Positions 14,690 to 21,922 of a DNA stretch of 27,163 bases are shown here, in pieces. How positions within the stretch are numbered: the stretch's first letter is position 1; every line of letters starts with the position of its first letter. Source of the stretch: Gammaproteobacteria bacterium (GTDB lineage Bacteria; Pseudomonadota; Gammaproteobacteria; Steroidobacterales; Rariloculaceae); NCBI GenBank assembly GCA_017577365.1, contig PKRJ01000054.1:1-27163 (forward strand), written 5' to 3'. The notes below the pieces were generated by a model. That model was not told where the DNA came from. It searched no databases and worked only from the letters and a program-made list of their open reading frames with translations. A program made the position numbers and the translations under genes.

Positions 14690-15847
14690 GTGGCGATCTC
14701 GATCGAAAGAGGCGGAAAAGAGGCGAGCGCCGTCCCATCGATCAAGGTGCTGGTGCTCGGCCCGCGGGGCATCGTCGACGTGCAGGGCGGCATCGAGATG
14801 CATTGCCGCAAACTGTATCCGCTGCTCGCTCGCCTCGATTGCGCCGTCGAGGTCATCCAGCGCACGCCTTACTATCGTCGGCCGCGACGCGAGACCTGGC
14901 ACGGCGTCGCGCTGACGTACTTATGGTCGCCGCGAGGCAGCGGTCTCGAGACGGCCGTGCATTCGCTGCTCGGAGTGCTCTATGCGGCGCTGAAGCGCCC
15001 CGACATTCTGCATTTGCACGCCGTCGGGCCCGCGCTGCTCGCGCCGCTCGCCCGGCTGCTCGGCTTGCGCGTCGTGGTCACGCACCATGCGGCCGATTAC
15101 CGGCGGGAGAAGTGGGGCGCATTCGCGAAACTGTTGCTGAAGACGGGCGAGCGCTTCGGCATGCGGTTCGCGCATCACCCGATCGTCGTCTCGGAGGTGC
15201 TGCGAGAATCCGTCCGTAGCGAATACGGGGTGCAGGCGAGCCTCATCCCCAACGGCGTGCCGCGTTTCGCGCGGGCTCGTACGACCGGAACTCTCGAGGC
15301 GCTCGGCCTCGTAGCCGGCCGCTACGTGATGTGCGTCGCGAGGCTCGACAAAGTCAAGCGCCAGCTCGATCTGGTCGAGGCTTTCGAGCGGGCGAGGATG
15401 CCGGGCTGGAAACTGGTCCTCGTCGGCGCGATCGACGAGCGCAACGCGTACGCGCAGCGGATCGTGCGCCGCTGTGCCGCCAATCCGCTCATCGTCTTGG
15501 CGGGATTCCAGCAAGGCAGGCCGCTCGGCGAGCTCTTCTCGTATTGCGGCCTGTTCGTTCTGCCGTCGTCGCTCGAAGGCCACCCGATCGCGGTCCTCGA
15601 GGCGCTCGCGTACGGGGCTCGCGTGCTCGTCAGCGACCTCCCGGAGACCCGGGCGCTGCCGCTCTCCGACGATTGCTATTTCCCCGTCGGCGACATCGAC
15701 AAGCTCGCGAGCCTTCTCGCGGCAGCCGCCGCCGACGAATGCCGTCCGCAGAACCTGCGGGATGTTATAAGAGAGAAGTACAGCTGGAGGCGTGCGGCAC
15801 AGTTGACGCGCTCCGTCTACCGGCAAGTGCTCGATGGCGACCTTTGA
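14690..15847 (+). CDS. Glycosyltransferase family 4-type, polysaccharide region GT2
   Basis: 385 residues from GTG 14690, one base after the polymerase stop; the ribosome-binding site is weak, and a start a little further in, before IKVLVLGPRG, is possible. It is a GT-B fold: N-terminal domain with VDVQGGIEMHCRKLYPLL (acceptor-side Gly-rich loop), LHLHAVGPALLAPLAR, VVVTHHAADYRREKWG. The donor domain has YVMCVARLDKVKRQLDLVEAF and SSLEGHPIAVLEALAYG, where the E-x7-E pair is intact, and ends in a KYSWRRAAQLTRSVY helix. It probably uses a nucleotide sugar in the cytoplasm to extend the lipid-linked repeat unit. Sugar and linkage are unknown. Confidence 0.9.
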   Translation: MAISIERGGKEASAVPSIKVLVLGPRGIVDVQGGIEMHCRKLYPLLARLDCAVEVIQRTPYYRRPRRETWHGVALTYLWSPRGSGLETAVHSLLGVLYAALKRPDILHLHAVGPALLAPLARLLGLRVVVTHHAADYRREKWGAFAKLLLKTGERFGMRFAHHPIVVSEVLRESVRSEYGVQASLIPNGVPRFARARTTGTLEALGLVAGRYVMCVARLDKVKRQLDLVEAFERARMPGWKLVLVGAIDERNAYAQRIVRRCAANPLIVLAGFQQGRPLGELFSYCGLFVLPSSLEGHPIAVLEALAYGARVLVSDLPETRALPLSDDCYFPVGDIDKLASLLAAAAADECRPQNLRDVIREKYSWRRAAQLTRSVYRQVLDGDL

Positions 15848-15858
15848 GACTCGCGCTC

Positions 15859-15874
15859 GTCCGCGCGCGCGGAC
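15859..15874. repeat. Perfect 16-base palindrome between GT2 and flippase genes
   Basis: GTCCGCGCGCGCGGAC occupies most of the 45-base gap between GT2 and the flippase. In RNA it would form a strong G/C hairpin just upstream of the flippase ribosome-binding site (GGAG at about 15884). It could reduce read-through, stabilise an RNA end, or have no role. No T tract follows. Confidence 0.4.
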
Positions 15875-15892
15875 GCGCTCCATGGAGCTTCC

Positions 15893-17413
15893 ATGAGATC
15901 CAGCTCCCGAGCCCTGCTTTCGAGCAATGCGCTGACGGCCGTGATGCTGATGGTCGGCCTCGTGAACAACATCGCGATCGCGGCGATCTTCGGGCTGACG
16001 CGCCGCGTCGACGCGTTCTATGCCGCGGCGATGCTGCCGAACCTCTTCATGGTTCTTTGCCTGGACTATCTCGGCAAGAACTTCATGCCGGCCCTCGCGC
16101 GCGCGAAGAAGGAAGGCGAATGGTTCGCGTCCGAGCTCACCTCCTCGATCGTCACGATCATCTCGATCGCCGCTGCGGGCATCGCCGTCTTGTTGGCGCT
16201 GGCGAGCCCGTACGTCTTCGGCCTGCTGCTGCCGGGATTTTCCTCCGAGGACGTCGAGCTCGTGACCCGCTACTTCTGGATCATGGCCCCTTCGTTCGTC
16301 CTGATGGCCGCGACGGTTTTCAACCAGCACGTCTGTCAATACAACGAGCGCTACGTGCAGATCACCGCGATACGATCGGCGCTTCCGCTCGCGAATCTGG
16401 CGGCCATCGTTCTCGCGAGCCCGCTGATCGGCGAATACGCGCTGCCGGTAGGTCATCTGCTCGGCCACCTCGTCGTATTCCTGCTGATGGCGCGGGAGGC
16501 CGAATACCGCCACGTCTGGCGCATCACGATTCGCCGAGAGTGGGAGGGGAGAATCTTCTCGAACTCGGCGATCGTCGCGGGGAGCGGCCTGCTCGCGAGA
16601 GTCCGGCCGGTGATCATGAATTACTTCGCGTCGCTCTTGGGAAGCGGCGCGATCGCGGCCATCGCCCTCGCGTCGAGGCTCAAGGAGCCGCTCGGCCGGA
16701 CGATTTTCACCGCCGTCAGAATGATCATGTTCAGCCGGACGACCCGCTACGCGGCGGACGGAAACTCGAAGCAGATTGCACGGCTGTACGATCTCGGCCT
16801 CGCTTCGAGCTTTCTGCTGCTCGCTCCGCTCTTGTGGTGGATCGGGCTTTATAGCGGGGTCATCGTCGAGACCGTCTTCGTTCGCGGCGAGTTCGACCGG
16901 CAGATGGCCGCTCTCGTTTCGCTCGCGCTGCTCGGCACGGTGCCCGGCATCGCCTTCGTCGGGATCAACGCGATCGTGTCGAACGCGTTCTACGCGATGG
17001 ACCGGATCGTCGTCCCCGCGATCGTGATGCCGATCGGAACGGTCCTCTATCTCGCCGTCGCGCCGTATCTTTCCGCCCGCTACGGCGTCCTCGGGTTGAC
17101 CGCCGGAGAGAGCCTGGCCTCGGCGGCGATCTTCTTCGTCATGGTCGTGCTCTTGAGACGTCAGGTGCCGACCTTCCGAGCCGGCAAGTCCGTCGGCAGC
17201 CTGCTCCGTTACACGGCGATCGCCGGGCTCTGCCTCGTCGCCGCGAAGTCGACCGCCGACGCCCTCGGCATTGCCGGCGCCGCCGGTGCGGCGTTGTCGC
17301 TGGGCGTCGGCGGCGCGCTCTATCTCGTCGCGCTCGGTGCGCTCAGAGATCCGACGCTCGCGTTCGTCGGCGGCTACGTTCGGCGAGCGGCACCCGCTGC
17401 GCGCTTGCAGTAG
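15893..17413 (+). CDS. MurJ/MviN-like lipid-linked glycan flippase (MOP superfamily)
   Basis: 506 residues, close to the 510-530 of MurJ. It has about 14 membrane segments, from LTAVMLMVGLVNNIAIAAIFG to the C-terminal GALYLVALGAL. MurJ/MviN-like blocks are visible: GLTRRVDAFYAAAMLPNLF near the N-terminus (compare RDAFFVAFRIPNFLRRL-type sequences), and IVETVFVRGEFD (about 323-334), like the LFERGAF motif. The ATG 15893 follows GGAGCTTCC, a good ribosome-binding site. Such proteins flip undecaprenyl-linked saccharides from cytoplasm to periplasm. Being last in a sulfotransferase-polymerase-GT unit, it more likely carries the polysaccharide repeat unit (a Wzx role) than lipid II. It ends 10 bases from the convergent radical SAM gene. 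Confidence 0.85.
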   Translation: MRSSSRALLSSNALTAVMLMVGLVNNIAIAAIFGLTRRVDAFYAAAMLPNLFMVLCLDYLGKNFMPALARAKKEGEWFASELTSSIVTIISIAAAGIAVLLALASPYVFGLLLPGFSSEDVELVTRYFWIMAPSFVLMAATVFNQHVCQYNERYVQITAIRSALPLANLAAIVLASPLIGEYALPVGHLLGHLVVFLLMAREAEYRHVWRITIRREWEGRIFSNSAIVAGSGLLARVRPVIMNYFASLLGSGAIAAIALASRLKEPLGRTIFTAVRMIMFSRTTRYAADGNSKQIARLYDLGLASSFLLLAPLLWWIGLYSGVIVETVFVRGEFDRQMAALVSLALLGTVPGIAFVGINAIVSNAFYAMDRIVVPAIVMPIGTVLYLAVAPYLSARYGVLGLTAGESLASAAIFFVMVVLLRRQVPTFRAGKSVGSLLRYTAIAGLCLVAAKSTADALGIAGAAGAALSLGVGGALYLVALGALRDPTLAFVGGYVRRAAPAARLQ

Positions 17414-17423
17414 ACCGGGGCGC

Positions 17424-18566
17424 CTAACGATTGAAGAATTCGCCGAGCGGATAGTGCTCCGCCGGCGTCTCGAGGCCCTTCTGCACCTTGACGTACGCCT
17501 TGACGTTCTCCCCCAGGAAGGACTTGCGCGGGATCAACGGGCTCGGCCGCACGTTGTCGTAGTCGATGTAGCGCGCGAAGTCGATACGGCCGCCCAGCGA
17601 GACCTTGAGCTTGTTCCACACGACCCAGGCCAACGGAGAGAGCTTCGGCAGGCTCGGATGGAGGCTCGATCGCATCGCGGTGCGAGCGGTCGTCACCATC
17701 CAGCAGTTCTGACGGCATTGGTCGACCTTCGCCGCGGCGCGACGCGCCGGCTCGCCGCTCATGATCTCGTCCCAGCTTTGACGCGCGAGATTGCCCAGCA
17801 GCAGATCCGAGCGCACGTTACAGGCCCACACGTCCGCCCAAGGATCGATGAATGCGAAATCGCGCGCCGCGGTGCAGGGGATCAGCCGGTCGTGCCCCAG
17901 AATTTTCTCGATGAGACCGAGGTTCAGGTACGCGCGGAACCAGTTCTTGACCTTGCCCGTCCGCAGCATCGCGGTGATCAGCCTCTCGACCTCGCGAGCG
18001 ACCTTGCGTCGATCATAGAAGTAGTTGTCGTTCTTGTAGAACTGCCATGCGTTGTGCAGCGTCGACGTCGAGAGCTCCAGGTTCTCCGCTTTCGCGAGCT
18101 CGTAAACGCGGACGAGCTGATCCGCGTTCTCGTCCTGGATCACGATCGCGAAACCCAGATCCGTGCCTCCGGCCTCCTTGAGCATGCGCATGCCGCGCAG
18201 CTTCGTTTGGAAGCCGTCCTTCTCGCCACGGATCGCGTTGTTCGTCGCCTCGAGACCTTCGAGACTGAAACGAACCTTGATGTTCGGATAGCGCTCGACG
18301 ATCGGCACGAGCCGCTCCGGATGCAGCCCGTTCGAGCTGATCTCGGTAACGCGGGCTTTCGGATAGAGCACGTCGACGATCTCGGCGAGATCCCGGCGCA
18401 ACGTCGGCTCCCCGCCCGAGATGTTCAGGTTATCGAAACCACTCGGCAGCTTCGCCAGAGTCTCGACGGAGACTTCTTCTTTCTGGACGGTCGGATTCTG
18501 CCAGATGTAGCACATCTGGCACCGAGAGTTGCACCTGTAAGTCGAGATCACCGTCAGGTCCATCAT
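17424..18566 (-). CDS. Radical SAM protein with SPASM/twitch-like C-terminus, in polysaccharide region
   Basis: 380 residues. The radical SAM cluster motif CNSRCQMC is at 12-19 (C-x3-C-x2-C), followed by SAM-binding GGEP (51-54). Later blocks are EISSNGLHPERL, VRFSLEGLEATNNAIRG and FAIVIQDENADQL. A C-terminal Cys set (IPCTA, WACNVRSD, QCRQNCWM) could bind an extra Fe-S cluster, as in SPASM/twitch proteins. These enzymes generate a 5'-deoxyadenosyl radical for difficult C-H or peptide chemistry. The start ATG 18566 overlaps the GT3 stop (ATGA) and has TGGAG 5 bases upstream; an open frame to 19538 is antisense-like over GT3 and is rejected. Its location suggests a sugar, carrier or peptide substrate connected with the glycan. 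Function is unknown. Confidence 0.87.
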   Translation of the reverse strand: MMDLTVISTYRCNSRCQMCYIWQNPTVQKEEVSVETLAKLPSGFDNLNISGGEPTLRRDLAEIVDVLYPKARVTEISSNGLHPERLVPIVERYPNIKVRFSLEGLEATNNAIRGEKDGFQTKLRGMRMLKEAGGTDLGFAIVIQDENADQLVRVYELAKAENLELSTSTLHNAWQFYKNDNYFYDRRKVAREVERLITAMLRTGKVKNWFRAYLNLGLIEKILGHDRLIPCTAARDFAFIDPWADVWACNVRSDLLLGNLARQSWDEIMSGEPARRAAAKVDQCRQNCWMVTTARTAMRSSLHPSLPKLSPLAWVVWNKLKVSLGGRIDFARYIDYDNVRPSPLIPRKSFLGENVKAYVKVQKGLETPAEHYPLGEFFNR

Positions 18567-19837
18567 TCGGCTCCAGCAGTGACGACCGATCGCGCGGCGC
18601 GCCCGCGAGACGGCGCTTCTCTCGCTCGCTCGAGCACGACGCGATAGAGCTCGAGCAGCGAGTCGATGTGCCGCTCCATCGAGAAATGCCGCTCGGCGCG
18701 CCGCCGCCCGGCGGCCCCGTAGCGCCGCCGGAGCTCCGCGTCTTGCGTAAGCGTCACGAGGCTCCGCGCGAGCGCGTCGCGATCGCCGGGGGAGAACAGC
18801 AGACCCGTCTCGCCGTGCACGACCAGCTCCGGGATGCCGCCGATGTCGCTCGCCACGACGGCCTTGCCGTGCGCCATGGCTTCGAGCACAGCGAGGGGGC
18901 TGTTCTCGTACCACTCCGAAGGGACGACGAGAAATGCCGCGCGGCGTATCGTCTCTTCGAGCGCGCTTCCCGAGACGTGGCCGATGAGCTCCGGGTGCGG
19001 ATACTGCTCGCGAATCCGTCGCTCGAGGGGCCCGGTCCCCGCGACGCGCAGCCGCACGCGGTCGCGGACGGTCGCATGGGCTTCGAGCAGCGTGACGATT
19101 CCTTTTTCCGGGGAGAGTCGGCCGAGAAAGAGCACATAGCCTTCGTCCGAGAACGAGGGCTCGATGCGGCTCGTCTCGATCCCGTTCGGGATGACGTGCA
19201 CACGCTCCGGCGGGAAGCGCGAGCGCGTCACCGCCCGGTACATGAACCGGCTCGGCGCTATCACGGCGTCGACTTTCTCGTAGCTCCGCATCAGCTTGTG
19301 CGTCGCCGCCTCCGCGTACAGCAAAGCGCTTTTCGCGAGCGAGCCGTCCGCGCAACGATGGCGAAGCACGTTGAGGAAACGTTGCTCCAGACAATCGGAG
19401 CACGGCCGGCCGTGCCTCAGCCGGGTATACGTGGGGCAGACGGGCTTGTAGTCGTGCAGAGTGAGGACGACCGGAACGCCCCTTCCACGGGCCGCGCCGA
19501 TGATGGACGGCGTGAGCTGATGGTAGACGTTGTGGCAATGAAGGAGATCCGGCCGAGTCGCGTCGATGAGCTCGACGATCCGCTTCACGGCCTCGCGTGA
19601 GTGAATCAGATTCAGCGCGGCATACGCCCGCTCGAGCAATGGCCTCCGCGGCGCGCGGGCATATGACCGGTGCGTGACGAAGTACTGCGCGTAGTCGCTC
19701 GGCAGATTACGCTCGTCGCGCATCGAGAAATCGACGACGCTCTCGCCCGCCTCGCGCAAATATTCTCGCTCGGCGAGCATGACCGATTCGGAACCCCCAT
19801 TGCGGAAGAAGAACTTGTTCGCGATCAGGATTCTCAT
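18563..19837 (-). CDS. Glycosyltransferase family 4-type, polysaccharide region GT3
   Basis: 424 residues from ATG 19837 (MRILIANKFFFRNGGSES), with no strong ribosome-binding site upstream. The N-terminal domain has the Gly-rich acceptor loop RNGGSESVM, LLHCHNVYHQLTPSII, VVLTLHDYKPVCPTY and Cys-rich RPCSDCLEQRFLNVLRHRC, a block often found in this GT4 branch. The donor domain has YVLFLGRLSPEKGIVTLLEA and SEWYENSPLAVLEAMAHGKAVVASDIGGIPELV, with the E-x7-E pair present. It likely transfers a hexose-type residue in the cytoplasm. It is the first gene of a two-gene minus-strand unit and its stop codon overlaps the radical SAM start, so the two are translationally coupled. A sigma-54-like site lies about 117 bases upstream. 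Confidence 0.92.
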   Translation of the reverse strand: MRILIANKFFFRNGGSESVMLAEREYLREAGESVVDFSMRDERNLPSDYAQYFVTHRSYARAPRRPLLERAYAALNLIHSREAVKRIVELIDATRPDLLHCHNVYHQLTPSIIGAARGRGVPVVLTLHDYKPVCPTYTRLRHGRPCSDCLEQRFLNVLRHRCADGSLAKSALLYAEAATHKLMRSYEKVDAVIAPSRFMYRAVTRSRFPPERVHVIPNGIETSRIEPSFSDEGYVLFLGRLSPEKGIVTLLEAHATVRDRVRLRVAGTGPLERRIREQYPHPELIGHVSGSALEETIRRAAFLVVPSEWYENSPLAVLEAMAHGKAVVASDIGGIPELVVHGETGLLFSPGDRDALARSLVTLTQDAELRRRYGAAGRRRAERHFSMERHIDSLLELYRVVLERAREAPSRGRAARSVVTAGAE

Positions 19838-19953
19838 CGGTCGTCGCTCGGCCGATCGAGCCGGTCGTGACGTCGAGATTCACGAAGCTCGCCGCTTCGG
19901 TCATCACGCGCACGCGCCCCACAACGCGACGGCACGCGCTCGGAAAGCCGGCT

Positions 19954-19968
19954 GCAAGGAGCGTGCCC
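19954..19968 (-). promoter_or_regulatory. Sigma-54 (RpoN)-type promoter, minus strand, GGGCACGCTCCTTGC
   Basis: Read on the minus strand, the element is GGCACG-N4-TTGCA, with GG and GC exactly 10 bases apart. It departs from the common consensus mainly at the base before GG (G instead of T). Transcription would start near 19942, about 105 bases before GT3. It points at the GT3-radical SAM unit. Confidence 0.55.
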
Positions 19969-20016
19969 GGCGAGTCAGCGGCGGGGAGCGAGCGGAATGG
20001 AGATGGGCGTTGTGAC

Positions 20017-20040
20017 GGGCGGCCGACGACTCGGCCGCCC
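20017..20040. terminator. Strong hairpin downstream of the beta-helix gene
   Basis: GGGCGGCCGA and TCGGCCGCCC form a perfect 10-base-pair stem with loop CGAC. It lies 32 bases past the stop of the minus-strand beta-helix gene and upstream of GT3. On the minus strand it is followed by GTCACAACG, with no T tract, so it is a candidate terminator or RNA 3' end rather than a classical intrinsic one. Confidence 0.45.
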
Positions 20041-20071
20041 CTCTTCGGCCGGGCGGCCCTTGCCCGGGCGA

Positions 20072-21577
20072 TCAGCGAGCCGTCGCGGTAAACGCCTTCG
20101 GGCTCTTCGGCACCTTGCCCGATCCGGTTCTTGCGCGCAGCGCGCCGAGGTCCATCGGATCGTTGTGCGGCTTGCCGTTGAAGTCGCTCAAGACGTGCTC
20201 CTTGAGGGCCGCGGGAATCAGATCGGCCTTGACGCCGGCGCCGTTCGTCGCCGACGCCTTGGTCGGCTCGAAGTCGCGCCAGGACACCTCGTTTCCTTCG
20301 GTGATGCTTCGCCACCCGCTCATCCGAGAGAGCTCGAGCCCTTCGTAGACGTTCCCCGAATGGGAGAACGGCTCCCCCGGATCCCCTTGGCTGAAATAGT
20401 TGTTGCGAGCCGTGAGACCTTTCGCCGGTCCTTCGACGTCTTTCGTGCCCGGGCTTTCGCTATAGAGGATGTTGTTCACGAAGACCGAGCCGGGCATCGG
20501 CTTGTTACGCGTGAAGAACTGGACATCGTTGTCTACGAGCGTGTTGTTGTAGATCAGAATGTTGTCGAAGCTCGTACCGCTGAACTGCCCCCAGAAGCCG
20601 ATGCCGTGGGCCGTCGAGGCGACGAGGTTCCCGTAAATCTGGACGTTCTTGCTCTGCACGTTGGCCGGGAGCGCGTTTCCGCCTTCGTAGTGATATCCCT
20701 CGTTGTTGAGGATGATCCCCCCGCCCGTGCTCGAGCCGCCGCGCCAATAGTCGGGGTCGGTCGTTCCGAGAACGATATTGCGGCGAATGATCGTGCCGGG
20801 CGCTGCATCGCTGTAGATTCCGAGCGCTCTCGCCGAGAAGACGAAATTGCCTTCGATCAGCGTATCGGTAGCCCCGTGATGGGCATTGATACCTTCTCCG
20901 AAGACCCGCAGGATGACGTTGTTCCGAATCACCGTCCTCGCCGACCTGTCCTGGGCGACGATCGTCGCGCCCCATCTGGCCCCATCCAGATACCAGCCCA
21001 AGCCGGTATGGGTGATGTAGTTGCCCTCGGCCAAGCCGTCGTTCGAGCCTATGAACCGAATCGCCGAGTTGTACATCCTGTCGATACGCAGGTTGACGGC
21101 TTCGCCGAAATCGGCGCGCTCGAATACGACGCCGCGGCCGCCCGAATTGACGATCTCGAGATCCTCGACTCGGACGTAGTCTCCGGTGACGCGGATGAGG
21201 GCCCCGTACATCGATGCCGGCCGCTTGTTCTCGCCGTCCAGCACGGGACGCACGTCGTCGCGTAGCCCTCGCTTCGCCTCTCCGTTCTCGACGTGGTACG
21301 CCCCTATGACGATGCGCTCGGAGCGCGTGCCGCTCGACGCGATTGTCAGCACGTCGTCCTTGAATACGTCCCCGGCGTGGAACAGCACTTGGTCTCCGGG
21401 CTTCAACGCGCGGCCGTTGACCTTACCGATCGTTGCCCAGGCGGTTTCGTGCGATCGCCCGTCGGCGTTGTCGTTCCCGCCGTTGCGGACGTAGTAGGTC
21501 TCCGCACTCGCCACGGAGGCCAACGCGAGCAGCCAGAAGAGTGAAAGTGAGCTTCGCAAGAATTCTCGCCCTTGCAT
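20072..21577 (-). CDS. Secreted right-handed parallel beta-helix protein, possible polysaccharide lyase or epimerase
   Basis: 501 residues from ATG 21577. A clear signal peptide covers 1-25 (ending LASVASA, then ETYYVRNGG). The mature N-terminus ETYYVRNGGNDNADGRSHETAW with LKPGDQVLFHAGDVF is the usual opening of pectate-lyase-like beta-helix proteins. The rest contains many Asn- and Ile-rich rungs such as VRVEDLEIVNSGGRGV, TVIRNNVILRVFGEGINAHH, TLIEGNFVFSARALGIYSD and ILIYNNTLVDND. Such folds include alginate lyases, epimerases and other glycan-acting enzymes. I cannot see a diagnostic catalytic set, so the activity is open. An upstream open frame to 21760 lacks protein character and is dropped. 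In a polysaccharide region, trimming, modifying or binding the exported polymer is the likely role. Confidence 0.87.
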   Translation of the reverse strand: MQGREFLRSSLSLFWLLALASVASAETYYVRNGGNDNADGRSHETAWATIGKVNGRALKPGDQVLFHAGDVFKDDVLTIASSGTRSERIVIGAYHVENGEAKRGLRDDVRPVLDGENKRPASMYGALIRVTGDYVRVEDLEIVNSGGRGVVFERADFGEAVNLRIDRMYNSAIRFIGSNDGLAEGNYITHTGLGWYLDGARWGATIVAQDRSARTVIRNNVILRVFGEGINAHHGATDTLIEGNFVFSARALGIYSDAAPGTIIRRNIVLGTTDPDYWRGGSSTGGGIILNNEGYHYEGGNALPANVQSKNVQIYGNLVASTAHGIGFWGQFSGTSFDNILIYNNTLVDNDVQFFTRNKPMPGSVFVNNILYSESPGTKDVEGPAKGLTARNNYFSQGDPGEPFSHSGNVYEGLELSRMSGWRSITEGNEVSWRDFEPTKASATNGAGVKADLIPAALKEHVLSDFNGKPHNDPMDLGALRARTGSGKVPKSPKAFTATAR

Positions 21578-21922
21578 CGCTGGTGGTTCCTCGCGCGCGA
21601 ATCCCTTCGCGCTGATGCTTCGGTGCCGAATGAGCTTCGGCCTGCGGATTTGCTGTCGTTTTCGACGGACGACCCCTACGGCGGGCAGGATGCCGGCCGG
21701 GTATCGGGGTGTCAAGGCAGCCGACCGTCGCCTTGTCGCGACATCGAAAGGGCTCGACAACCATCTTGCTTTCGAGATTTACCGCAATGATTGCGAGATC
21801 GGAATCCCTTCGATTGCTCGTGCATCTCGAACCCGCTGCGCATCGGACATCGGCGTTCGCACCCAGTGTCTCAGTGGCATGCGGCTTGCAGCCGGAAGGG
21901 CTCCGGGGCGAGCACTGGATCG
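21578..21922. other. Divergent intergenic region between beta-helix and GT4 genes
   Basis: 345 bases without a convincing gene. A sigma-54-like site for the plus-strand GT lies at 21875-21889 (listed separately). The beta-helix ribosome-binding site (GAGGAA on the minus strand) is at the left end. On the minus strand one GG-N10-GC spacing occurs at 21681-21694, but its flanks match poorly. No sigma-70 promoter stands out. Confidence 0.5.
21875..21889 (+). promoter_or_regulatory. Sigma-54 (RpoN)-type promoter, TGGCATGCGGCTTGC
   Basis: The GG at 21876-21877 and GC at 21888-21889 are 10 bases apart, with TGGCA and TTGCA flanks: the best match in the window. The predicted start near 21901 leaves a 22-base leader before ATG 21923, an ideal arrangement for the following glycosyltransferase gene. 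Confidence 0.65.

Noticed and set aside
13488..14915. 475-codon frame overlapping the polymerase and GT2
   Set aside because: Arg-rich shadow in another frame of the polymerase, which has convincing membrane segments.
14921..16513. 530-codon minus-strand frame over GT2 and the flippase
   Set aside because: Asp/Glu/Arg-rich antisense shadow without motifs; both plus-strand genes are well supported.
18567..19538. N-terminal extension of the radical SAM frame over GT3
   Set aside because: Arg-rich out-of-frame translation of GT3; the radical SAM fold begins at ATG 18566 with its own ribosome-binding site.
21681..21694. Minus-strand GG-N10-GC spacing upstream of the beta-helix gene
   Set aside because: Only the spacing and GGCA fit; the -12 side is CCGC rather than TTGC, so it is too weak to call a sigma-54 promoter.
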